NCBI GenBank assembly: GCA_008933995.1
Contig: WARS01000033.1
Location: 1,800,501 to 1,864,500, forward strand
Length of the DNA: 64,000 nucleotides
Source of the DNA: Datnioides undecimradiatus
Lineage: Eukaryota > Chordata > Actinopteri > Lobotiformes > Datnioididae
Direction of reading: 5' to 3'
The position numbers were made by a program, and so were the translations under genes. Positions 26,301 to 39,100 of this stretch are shown one piece after another. The notes beneath the pieces are model-generated. The model ran no database searches, was not told the DNA's origin, and worked only from the letters and a program-made list of their open reading frames with translations. Each line of letters starts with the position of its first letter. Position 1 is the first letter of the stretch.

Positions 26301-29300
26301 CTTGGTAACCTGCTCCAGGTGTGCTGATTGACGCCATGAGGAAAGGCTACTGGATCATCCTGGACGAGCTGAACCTCGCTCCCACCGACGTCCTGGAGGC
26401 CCTCAACAGACTGCTCGACGACAACAGGGAGCTCTTTGTGGCCGAGACACAGGAAGTCATCAAGGCTCACCCCAGATTCATGCTGTTTGCTACCCAGAAT
26501 CCTCCTGGTCTCTATGGCGGTAGAAAGGTATCCAGTATATTCAGCCTGTCTGAGGACAAGGTTTCAGAATCACTTTGGTCAAACAAGTAGGTTCAAGTCG
26601 AGACGGCTGTGAGCCAGATTACCTTAGCCTAGACAGGAAGTTAGCCAAGAATGATTGAGTGTTGTATTGGATCTCACTCAATCTTATATCTCTAACATAA
26701 ACCGTATGAATAATCTTTACAATTTGGTGTTCAGGTGCTCTCCAGGGCTTTCAGGAACCGCTTTGTGGAGCTGCACTTTGATGAGCTGCCCAGTGGCGAG
26801 CTGGAGACCATCCTCCACCAGAGGTGCAGCTTACCTCCATCCTATTGCACCAAGCTGGTCAAGGTCATGCAAGACCTTCAGGTAAGTGTCCACTCCTGGA
26901 TGTGGATGTAGTGTGGATGACGTGCGTCTTTTGGGTGATCCTCACTGCTTTCCCCCTCCAGTCCTTACGCAGGGGCTCCTCTGTGTTTGCGGGGAAACAC
27001 GGCTTCATCACCCTCAGAGACCTGTTCCGCTGGGCAGACCGCTACAGACTGGAGGAGCAGACGGAGACCTCTCAGGACTGGCTGCAGTACTTGGCCGATG
27101 ACGGTGAGGCTTGTCAGGTGCTTCTTCATAATCGCCAACCAATGCCTGCGTTCCACAGAAATCTAATGTAAAGCTGCTGCCGCCTTCACCAGGGTACATG
27201 CTGCTGGCAGGACGAGTGAGGAAGCCAGAAGAAGAGGCCATCATCCTGTCCATCCTGCAGAAGCACTTCAAGAGAACAGTCAACCCTGAGAACCTGTTCT
27301 CTCAGAAACAGGTCACCAGCCAGTTCAGTGAGTGCACACTGTAGCGTTTCCTTTATTTGGACCAGCATGTTTGTGCTAACTCTCACCTTGCAAGATTTAG
27401 AGTCAGTCGGTCTCACTGTCTCACACAGATCACTTCAAATAGAGTAAACACAAGTTCTATGTGCCATTGTTCTGCACAGTAAAGTTTTAACAGAGGACGT
27501 GTTATTAAGTGTAAAAATGTGTCTGATTGGCAGGTCCCTTCATCGACAGCATCGCCGGAGTTCCAGAGGAGTTTCGCCATGTGGTGTGGACGCACGGCAT
27601 GAGGAGGCTAGCTGTGCTGGTAGGACGGGCGCTACGGTTCGGCGAGTCCGTCCTGCTTGTAGGAGACACTGGGTGAGATTCGCACGTCTTAATTCATTCT
27701 GCCTTTCTTGGGTGCGTTAGTTAACTAGTGCGTCACCTGGTTAACTTTCCGCGCGTGTAGTTTCTTTAATCACGCTGAGCTTTTTCCTGCTCCGCCACCA
27801 GGTGTGGAAAGACCACAATCTGCCAGCTGTTCGCTGCTTTGGCCGGCCAGAAGTTTTTCTCAGTCAACTGCCACCTACACATGGAGACATCTGACTTCCT
27901 GGGAGGGCTGCGACCTGTCAGACACACACATCAGGTACTAGCCATCTGCTGCTGTGTCAAATCTAAAGGGAAATTAAAAAGTCAGACGAGTAACTGAGGT
28001 TATTGTACCTGGCAGAAGTCCTACAATGTAATAGGAGATCTAAGGAATGAACACACTAAGATGAGTTTGTGGCATCTCATTCTGTCCTTATTGTGTGTGT
28101 GTGTGTCTGTGTGTGTCTGTGTGTGTCTGTGTGTGTTTGTAGACTGATGGTGAGGACAGCAGGCTGTTTCAGTGGCATGACGGCCCGTTGGTGCTGGCCA
28201 TGAAGGAGGGGGGAGTGTTTCTCATGGATGAGATCTCCCTGGCAGACGATTCAGTGCTGGAGAGACTCAACAGGTAGACACACACACACACACCGTTTGT
28301 CGATCAACCAGGGATATTCCTGCTGTTAACAGTCTGTCTGAACAGCTGATTCTGTACTCCGTGTCCTCCATGTAAGTCTAACATGTTTACTGGTGATGTA
28401 AAATGAGTCAGTTGCCTGTTTTAAGCCAGTTTTATGTGTTTACAAAACCTGCATATCATTGTTATTTGGGTGACAAAAGGCCCTAAGTTCAGTTTTAGTA
28501 CTATTAGAATTATGGATCTGAAGAATGTTAATCCGGTGTATATAACATTGTATCGTCTGCATAAAAACGGATATCGTAGGTGGAGTAAGTTGGACTAAAT
28601 GTATTGTTATTACATTATAAGCACAGAGCCTCGTGATATTCCTTTAAGTATTCAAAAGGGAGGTTGGAGTGATGAAACAGGACTCGTAGGCAATGGTGCA
28701 CTTTTACAACACTAACAAAAGTGAACTCTGGCTGCACACAATATGGCGTCAGCCCCCATGTTCAACCACACACAGGTGAACAACACACCGAGCGTGTTGT
28801 TTTTCTCGTCAGTGTTCTAGAGACAGAGAAGTCCCTCGTGCTGGCTGAGAAGGGGAGCGGCGACAACGATGATGTGGAGTTGATCAGAGCGGCCGCAAGT
28901 TTCCGTCTGGTTGCCACCATGAACCCCGGAGGAGACTTTGGCAAGAAGGAGGTAGATTCAACAAAAAGCTGATGTTGTCTTCATCCAAAGCTCCACTGAC
29001 ATCGACTCATTCTGTCCAGAAGCTGTGAACGTGTTTTTAGTGTAATCAGCTCCAACTGTTTGTTGGTAGAGACTGATGTTTGTGCTTGTCTGTTTCTGCA
29101 CAGCTCTCTCCTGCCCTCAGGAACCGTTTCACAGAGATCTGGTGTCCTCAGAGCAACAGCCGCGGTGACCTGGTTCAGATCATCCAACACAACCTGCGCT
29201 CAGGCCTTTCTCTGGATGGTAAAGTAGCCTGGGGCCAAGAACACTCAGTCAAACAAACAAACAAACAAACAAATTTTTGTGAATGTCAGTCAGGTTCATG

Positions 29301-32300
29301 TCCTTATTACACCTGAACAAACAAATATCAAGAACTACTATTTTCAGTGATGTGTGTCATGTTACATAATGAATATTTCAGTTTCCTGGTTACAATTTAG
29401 AGACATGTAATTTGCCCATGACATGATCGTTGCATCACAGTTTGTGATTCTCAAATAACTTACAATAATCAACAAGCCACCTGAGCCTACTGTAGAGAAT
29501 GTTACCAGTGTGCTTTCTTTGGTCTCTAACTCAGGCGGCGATATCGCGGAGCTGATGCTGGACTTCATCGAGTGGCTCACTCAACAGGACTTCGGCCGGC
29601 GCTGCATCCTGAGCGTCAGAGACATCCTGTCCTGGGTTAACTTCCTCAACACTGTGTGTGAGCGTGACGAGGACGGCTTCATGACCATGGGAGCCCTGGA
29701 AGATGAAGAGGAAGCAGAGTGGGACCTCAGACTGGACACCGTTACTGCCTTCATCCACGGCGCATGTCTGGTCTACGTGGACGGCATCGGCTCTGGTGAG
29801 CTGACGGCTGATTCTGACTCTCACCGAGAGGTCGTCTTCCGAGGGGGGTGTTGAATGAATTTGATCTGAGACCACCTTTCCCTGCAGGAACCACAGTGGC
29901 CTGTGCGGACAATGCCTTCCAGGCACGCCGGCTGTGCCTGGGCTTCCTGCAGCAGCGGCTGAGCAAGATGACCAAGCTGGATCAGGAGGTGCTGGACGCC
30001 CTGAGGGTCTATGACAGCAGCCTGCCGCGGGACCCACAGTGGGGGGAGGATTTCTTCGGCATTGACCCCTTCTACATTGCATTAGGTATCAACCTCATTT
30101 CCTTAAAAACAGATTCACAGAAGCAGGTTCACAACCTGTATCTAACAAGCTCAGGCCTCTGTGTGGATGAGCTTTCAGTTGTTTTACGAACAAACTGATT
30201 CTGCTACTAAAATCAGGTTTTACATGAAAAAATGAAAAACTCTGCTTTATGTCACGCTTCTTCAGGAATGTTTAGGCACAGTTCAGTTTCCCTTTTTATG
30301 CTTAAATGAGATGGCTCATGATTATCCTCGTATGTCCACCCAGGGCCTCTGACCGAGAGCAGAAACCTGTCAGACTACGCCATGGCAGCAGGCACCACTG
30401 CAGTGAATGCCCAGAGGCTTCTGCGGGCTCTGAAGCTGCAGAGGCCCGTGCTGCTGGAGGGCTCACCTGGGGTGGGAAAGACCAGCCTGGTGGCAGCACT
30501 GGCAAAAGCTTCAGGGAACCACCTGGTCAGAATCAACCTGTCAGAGCAAACGGTAAGCCTTTCCATCAACGCTCAGAAGCTCCTGTGCTCCTGAATTATC
30601 TTGAGGTGCTGTGAGGCTCAGATGCCGATGCTATGCATTCTCCGGCAGGATGTTACCGACCTGTTTGGGACTGATCTTCCTGTGGAGGGAGGAAAGGGAG
30701 GGGAGTTTGCATGGCGCGACGGCCCCCTGTTAGCTGCTTTGAAGGCAGGACACTGGGTTGTTTTGGACGAGGTGAGCGCCACTGCTCATTTATAGTCATC
30801 TGCACCAGTTGTTGTCTGCAAACCTTCATTAAACAAATTACTGTGATGATAAAGACATAATCTGTGATGTCATGTTGACTTGTTCATCGTTCTTCCAGCT
30901 GAACTTGGCCTCTCAGTCGGTGCTGGAGGGTCTGAACGCCTGCTTCGATCACAGAGCAGAGGTCTACATTCCTGAACTGGGCATGAGCTTCCAGGTTCAG
31001 CACGAGAAGACCAAAATCTTTGGGTGCCAGAACCCCTTCACTCAGGGCGGCGGGCGTAAGGGACTTCCCAAATCCTTCCTCAACAGATTTACTCAGGTAT
31101 GGAACAGTGCAGACACATTTTCATTTAGGTGCTTCATTTATTTCTTGCTCTTACGTATCCATTAATGTTCTTGTTAGGGAAACCGCTCGTTAGAGTTCAT
31201 TACTTTTCCGTGGGTTGGACATTTTGGCATATTTGACCCTTATTTCAACAGCAAAGGTCTGTTGAGGTTGAGAGTGAACATGGACAGTGAGGAATCTTGG
31301 GAAAACAGACTTATCAGTTGGGAATGAACAAATGGGCTCAAGCCAGTCTTTGCTTATTTAACTTTTTCACGTCTGTTGATGCAATCTGACTCACCCCTGT
31401 GTTCCCAGGTTTTTGTGGACCAGCTCACAAGCAAAGACATGGAGTTCATAGGAGACTCCATCTTCCCCAATATCGATAAGGAAATCATTGGTAAAATGGT
31501 GGAGTTCAGTAACAGGGTAGGTTTTTCTTTGACTGTCGGCTGCAGAGTGTTTATATTCTGATCTCTGCTGTGCCAAGATGTGACCTCTAGTCCAACACCA
31601 GACCCCTGAAAGGTTCGTTATGCCTTTTTAACAGCTTGTCCAGGAGGTGTGTGTGGAGCGGCGGTGGGGACAGAAAGGAAGCCCCTGGGAGTTCAACCTG
31701 CGCGACATGTTCCGGTGGTGTCAGCTGATGCAGGACGACCAATCACCTGGATTTTTCAACCCCGGCCAGCACGTGGCCCTGGTGTACGCTGACAGGATGA
31801 GAGCGGAGGCCGACAAGGCTCAGGTATATCTGCTCACCAACTCTGATGGACCACAGGAAAGCTCAGCAGTGCATTAAAACGTTAAATTGATCGGCCACAG
31901 AAATGTTTTTATTTTTATTTTTATGTTAGAAAACTTAGAATAACATTAAAAGTATTAAGATGATAGATAGAATGCAGTGTTCAGTCTGTGAACCCCCTCC
32001 TGTCCCACACAGGTGCTGTCTGTGTTCAGGAAGGTGTTTGGGGAGGACTTTGAGCCTTACAGCGGCTCCAGAGAGTTCCACATCACTCCACTCAACCTGC
32101 AGGTTGGTCTGAACAACATCAATCCTGTTTTTCAGCAGCAATTGTTTTGAATTCTATCAGTCAAGTTGGTTTGTCCTTGTAGGTGGGCTTCTCCGTCCTG
32201 CAGCGCAGCGGCGGAGCCCCTGTGGCTCTGGACCCCCCACTGTCCATCACACACCAGGCGCTGCGGCCCCTGGAGTCACTGATGAAGTGTGTGGAGAAGG

Positions 32301-33116
32301 GCTGGATGACCATACTGGTCGGCCCCACAGCCAGCGGGAAGACCAGCCTGGTGAGACTGCTGGCTCTGCTGACGGGACACCGCCTCAGGGTCATGGCCAT
32401 GAACAGCGCCATGGACACCACAGAGCTGCTGGGGGGCTTCGAACAGGTAACCAGGTTTTCAGTTTAAGCTTCTTGTATTATCTGAAAACATCAGAGAACA
32501 TCACTCTGCACGCTTCTCTCCATTCCAGGTGGATATCATGCGACCGTGGCAACAAGTGCTGGAGAGCGTGGACTACATCGTTGCCATGGTCATAAGGCGT
32601 GGCCTGATGTCTTTGGACGTTGGCATCCAGGACACAGAGTTCCTGCTGCAGACGTGGGGTCTGTTCTGCCACTGGCTGAAGGAGGAAGGGCTGCAAAGAA
32701 CAGGGGGAACCGTCAATGCAGAGGCACTGAACAAACTGGAGGTCATCATCCTCCTCCTGCAGAAACTCAACACCAAGCTCAAAGTGTTCACAGGTAATGA
32801 CCGAGTGCTGCCTGACGACTGAAAGCTGCCTGGGAAAAGAGAAATTCACCCAGTGCTGTAACAGGCTTGTGTTGGTCCTGCAGACATGTCCAAACTGCAG
32901 ATGGACTTCACGCTGCTGAAGGAGCGTCTGGCCCAGCTGGAGGACGGCTGGACCAACGGAGGCTTCGAGTGGTTGGACGGGATGCTGGTCCAGGCCCTGC
33001 AGGCCGGCGACTGGCTGCTCATGGACAACGTCAACTTCTGCAAGTGAGGACAAGTGCAACGCTCTGTCTTTATTCACGTGCTTGTCGATTGTATGTTTAC
33101 AAAGACAGTGCATTTT

Positions 33117-33159
<43 letters not shown>

Positions 33160-36100
33160 TTCATGTTTTAGTGCCTCTGTCCTGGACCGACTCAACGCTC
33201 TGCTGGAGCCTGGTGGATCTCTCACCATCAACGAACGTGGCGTCATAGACGGGAAGACCCCCAGAATCACCCCTCATCCTAACTTCAGGTATAACATTAG
33301 CCCTGCTTCACTTTGCGAGTCACTGGTGCTGGTGTTCAGCTGATGCTTCTGGCTCTGCAGATTGTTCCTGACCATGGACCCTGCACATGGTGAGCTCTCC
33401 AGAGCCATGAGGAACAGAGGGGTGGAGGTTTACATCCCGGGGGAGCACGAGGGAGTCTGCTGGGACACGCTGGACCTGAAGACCTTGCTTCACACTGCAG
33501 GGGTGACCGGGGACTGTGTGTGTGATCTCCTGATTGAAATACATAAAAGCATCAAATCCGCCATCTGGGGTGAGAAGTGAACCGTAACGATATGCTGTCG
33601 GACATCACGTCAGTCTGCAGATGGAATTAAAAGACGGTTCCTGTCTTTCAGACTCCCCCGCCTCATCAGTGGCCTCTCTCCTCCATGCTGCCGCTCTGCT
33701 GTCGTGCCAGCTGCAGAGAGGTGTGGACCTACCCAGCGCCCTGCAGCATGCCTGTGGAGAGGCCTACTCCCTGTGCCAGCGCAGCACCGCCAGCCAGAAG
33801 GTACCAACACCCTACCTCCATCAGCCTGAACAGGAGATTCCTCTATGGGGCATGTCATCTTTGACTGTTTTCGTCCAATCACAAGCCATGTTTACAGTCC
33901 CCATCCTGACTCTGTTGTATCTATACGCATTTCCTCATCAACTGTTTGATTGATATAGACAAAAATAAGGTTAAATAAGGTTTAATGTGAATAAACAAAG
34001 ACAAACATGTGAACAGAAGTGCATTGTTCTCTCCAGCAAGCCCAGCAGGTGATTGAACAGCACCTGGCCATCCTGGACACAGAGGACTGGGGCAGCGGGC
34101 TGCTGTGTGCTGGAGTCTGGCCCGACGGCTTCCCCTCTGCCCTCCTCTCCACCGAGGATTCCTGCTTCTCCACCGTCCTCAGAGATGGACAGGTCCTCTC
34201 ATTTTGCCTGAACACCCTCAGCATGCAGGGCAAACGGTAAGAACGGGGAAAACACCGTCACACAAGCCTGCAGCAGAAACGTCTGTGCATGAATCCTGGA
34301 AGCCGTACTTGCACACCACATCACAAAATGCCACATGAATGCCAAAAGTTCAAGGAGTGATCTCAGTTGAAGTAAAGCAGTATTTTAAGCATAGTTACTG
34401 CAGATGTTCTCTGAATAAAGAGATTGAAAGATAAAAGCAGAGGAAGTGTAGGCAGCAGTTAGGGAGATATCGGAAATGATGACATCAGTTATGTTGTGCG
34501 CAGGAATCGTCCCCTGAGTCTGAGTGACCTGCAGAGGGTGCTGCAGAACAGTGGTGTCCACGAAGGCCTTGTGTTCTCTGGAGGAGTGGTGGATCTGGCA
34601 GATGGAGATGCCCTGAGGCTGATCCCCACCGCAGTGAGGCTGCTCACAGAGCGGGCCTCGCATGGAGACTGGATCCTCCGCAGCAGCTGGCTTTCACACC
34701 TGGCGAAGAGCTACAAATATGCTCCCGGTGTGTGATCTGTTTTACTGTTCCGTCATCATCGCACTAAGTTTCAGAAAGTGAAATGAGAGCTTTCTGACAC
34801 AGTGTGCCTCTTAACTCTTGCAGATCCCGCTCTGGTCCAGGTGGAGGCAGGAAACAGGGCTCTGAAGGCTGTCTTTGGCAGCAAACTTGCCGCCAAGGGC
34901 AAGTCACTAGCAGAGCTGCTGCAGCCTCACAGCGTCGGTAAAGTCTCTGTTTGTCTTGTTCCTTTAAATGATCTGTGTTCCACCCTTCTCGTTACAGCTG
35001 ATGCTGATTTCAGTTCATTCTCTGAATGTCCATGAGACATTTGAGCTGTGTTCCCTCCCCCAGCTGCTGTTTGTGAACTGACCTCAGTCTGTTTTATTGT
35101 CAGATGAGTACCGGATTCTGGTGGACATGCGATGGAACAAGCAGTACCTGGACATTTTAGCAAACAAGTGCAACTTCGAGGACGAGGAGCGATACACGGA
35201 GTTTCTGGAGGCACTGAACGCCGTTGCCAACAGGTACAGTGAAAGGCTGGCAGGCAGAATTACGGCTTAAGCATGTAGATCTATTATTTTATAACTTTTG
35301 AGAGTAGAAGGCAACAGCTATGCAAAACAGTTACAAATGAAATTGTTGAAACTGTATAAAATGATCATGTAAAGTGATGTCTGATCTAAAAGCTGCTAAT
35401 AACTAGTTTGTGTTTGTTAGGATCGTTCTGATGATGGACAGAGAGGAACGTTCTGTCATCTGCACCTGTGCCATTAACATGGCTGCTCAGAACTGTGCCC
35501 TGAGAATAGCCACGGCCTTCAGCAAAGGTATGCACACTACACCCACGCGGCTCCCTGCACCCGATGCCCACCTGCGTCAGCAAGGCACAGCTCCAGTTCA
35601 AATCCACATCAAAATGTCCACTCACTGAGCTACAGCACAGTGTGGAGCTCTGTCAACATGTCCCCCTCACCCCCACAGGGACTGTGGATATTGGTCACCT
35701 GCCCCACCCGGTGCTGATGCACCTGCGGACCTTCTTCGACCTGTGGGACTCGTTCAGCCTGCAGGCGGTGCAGAGCGGACAGCCCAACATCTCTGACCAC
35801 ATCATGTTCGAGGTGAGGACTCACTCCGTTTTCACATCCACAGTGTGCTGTTCCTGTTTATTACAACTATGCCTGCTGTTACTGCTGCAGCCAACACTGC
35901 TGATAGCATTCCTACATAGAGCAGGTTTGCTGTAACAGTTTGCACAGAGGGTAATGGGTTGAAAAAGCTAAAATAACCACCTGGAGTCAAATTACGCAGG
36001 AAATGCGATTCCTCTGTGAATCTTCTTAAATTCAAACGTGGCCTCCCACCTGTCCTGTGTGTTCAGATCCTGCAGCTGCTGCAGTGGCTCGATCGATTCT

Positions 36101-39100
36101 GGGACGTGTGCAGCACCCTGCCGGCTGACTCCCAGGGCATCTCTGTGCTGTCTCTGCACTGGCAGTGGGTGCAGAAACACCTGATCCTCCGACTGCCTCA
36201 GCTGCTGCTGGGAGACACCGACGCCACCTTCGAGTAAAAGCTTTTCACCACATTCCACCCTGGGATCACTGTTGTCCATGCGTTATTTTATTTAGTTATT
36301 TGCTCTGACATTGCAGAGATAGTATGACAGCTAGCCTGCTAAGCTGTTACAGTAGTGACTTGTGTTTCCACTTCCTAACACTATGACTGTGCTGAATTCC
36401 AGAGGTCAGCAGGAGCTGCAGACGGTCGCCGCAGCCATCCAGACTGTTCTGTCCACCCCGGTGTCAGTGGCCACAGCTCTGAAGGGCATCCAGAAGACGC
36501 TGGGGAGAGCTCTGCCTTTCAAGGTCTGCAGACACTTCATCAGCTCTGCTTCATTGTCAGATGGGGTCTTTGAGGATATTCAGCTCAGCAGGACATCTGT
36601 CATTCACAACCTATCTGAGATTATCTGCATCGCCTCACACACCATCTCCATCTTCTTCACCAGCTGGAGTCAGTGGCTGAGTGTGCGTCTCGGCTCAGGC
36701 TCCTGAGTAGAGCCCTGGACGTGAGCGATCTGAGGTTGGACGGCACCACAGGTCCCTGGAGGCAAGAGCTGGTCCGCCTTCAGGGTGCTGGGCTCGGGCT
36801 GGACATCAAAGAGAGTCTGCTGGAGGCCTGCGGCCTCGTTCTGCTGGCAAACAACCAGCTGGATCCACAGAAGTCTGGTGAGCCTCTGTCACAGAAAGTG
36901 CCTTTTTAAAAGCTACGTCCTAGTGGCACCATGAAGCCAAAAGGGTCGTGATGTTCAAGGGTTGCAGTGTTAACATCTTACTGTATTTACCCATCAAGGA
37001 GTGTTGGAGAGGTTGGTGTCAAGCGTGGAGCAGCAGCAGCGTCACATGACCTCTAGAGGACTCCTAGAGGTCTGCTCCCTGCCTGAGGGTGAGGAGCCAG
37101 GAGAGGGAGTCCACCTGGCCAGAGAGGAGCTGCAGCAGCTCAGCCGCAGGGCGCAGCTCTGGCCCCTGATGGAGGAACTGGCTGTGCTCAACCAGCTGCG
37201 GCTCAGCACCGACTTGCTGCACCTGGCTCTTTCCTCTGGGTAACACTCTTTCCTTCCATCTGTGGGAAGTGACCTGAAGCATTTAGTTGGCAGTTTAGGA
37301 ATCTCTTCCTGTTGATTTGCAGGGACTCGGAGGCTGAGGACAGCTTACGCCGCGAACTCTCAAGACATCTGCGCTACTGCCTACAGTCCACGCCGATGAA
37401 CGTCAGCCAGCTTCAGCCGCTGTGGTTCCTGCTCAGCAGCGACAGGGTCAGTAAAGAGAGGTTTCAGTATGGTGTGTGCAGAGTTTGTGAGTTATCCATA
37501 ATTCAGATGTGGTAATCTATTATGAGTTGAAAACGATTTAAGGGGGTCCTGGTGGAGCAAACACCGAGCGTGTAACCACTGTGTGATCCTCCTGTCCACC
37601 AGCCGGCTGAGGAGCTGCAGTTTGTCTGGTGTGAGCTGATATCAGAAGCTCTGGCTGCCCTGTGGACCAGCAGTGTGACATCAGACCCTGAGCTCTGGCT
37701 GAAGTGGGACCCGCTCAGACCAGAGTCCCAGCCAGTACCCAGGCTGCACCGCGGAGCAGACAACATGGTGCAGGCCTTTCCAACCTCTCCTTGATGACGT
37801 CACTGTATTTAAATCAAATTTCCTTCTTGTAAACATGTCCGTGTTCTTTTCAGGGACCAGCCCTGTTGAGTAAAGCGGTGTGGTCCCGTTGCATGCTGGG
37901 AGTGCTCAGCAACAGTGAGGATGGAGGTCGGTGGGAACCGTCAGGAGTAGCCCTCCTCTCCCTCTCCCATGTCACCCTGGGGGAGTGGAAGGAGAGGATC
38001 CAGCAGCTGCAGGATGTGTCCGCAGTGCTGTGGGACAACATGGCCATGCCCACACTGGCTCAGTTCAGGTAGGTTAGAACCTCACAGATGATCTCCACAG
38101 CTTGTTATCATTACTGGGTTAGCTAATCCCCCCCTTTCTCCTCAGGGGCACAGACTTTAGGCTCCAGGGTGCTGTCCTTCGTCGCCAGCTTCAGAGCATG
38201 GCTGACCTGCTGCCTCCCAGCCTGCAGGAGGGCTACATGGAGAGCTGCGAGAGCCTGGTGGAGGACCCCGACCCTCTGATAGCCGCTCAGGAGATCCAGA
38301 CCGTCTTCAGGGATTTCCTGCCTCCCAATCTGCTCCCCAGCGGCCTGGTGGAGGCCTGCGTCACCTGTCTGCAGCAGTACGTCCAAAGCAAAGTCCAAGG
38401 CGTCAACCAGCTAGCCAGCTCCGGGGTGTTCTGGGTCAACATGGGCCTGCTGCAGATCAAAGTGTGGACACCACAGACCATCTTTGACCCAGCTGTGAAG
38501 AGGGCTTACAAACTCAACTACGCTCAGCAGGAGGTCAGCAGCTGCCTGAGTTTAGCTTTCTCCCCATTTTATCCAAGAACGTCTAAGATGTTTTTCAAAG
38601 GCACATTTCAAATAATATAATAAAAGGCCTTCTAGCTTTAACTACCCATGGAAGCACTCATTGCTATAGAGAATAAGCATGACTCTGAACTGAAACAGTC
38701 TGTCTTAGTCTGATTTTAAATTAACAAGCTCTATCTGGTTAAACAACAAATGTGCAGTCAGTTTAAACAGAAAGTGTGCTCTCTGATCAGAGGCAGAGGA
38801 ATTCTTTTGAGACTTTAGCACTTTTCTAATGCACGCAGTTAGAGTCAGAGATATTGAACAGATGTCTGGATTGTCATGTCCTCCTGTGTCTGTTGCAGCT
38901 GGCTCTGCTGCAGGAGGAGTGGAGGGCACGCAGCCTGTCCTCTCAGCTGATGACTGGAGCAGAGCTGGAGGAGAGCAGCACCACCGACGGCTTCCAGCAT
39001 CCCCGAATCAGGTCGGAAGCAGCCTCACACTATCACCGTGCGATGTTTTAGTGAGGCATTAGTGAGGGAATACAACCAAAGTGACTACTTGTCAGTTTGA

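Noticed and set aside
32478..33164. 228-codon minus-strand frame over MDN1 exons 43-44
   Set aside because: It crosses exon-intron boundaries and a translated TG microsatellite (poly Thr-His); a shadow of the MDN1 exons.
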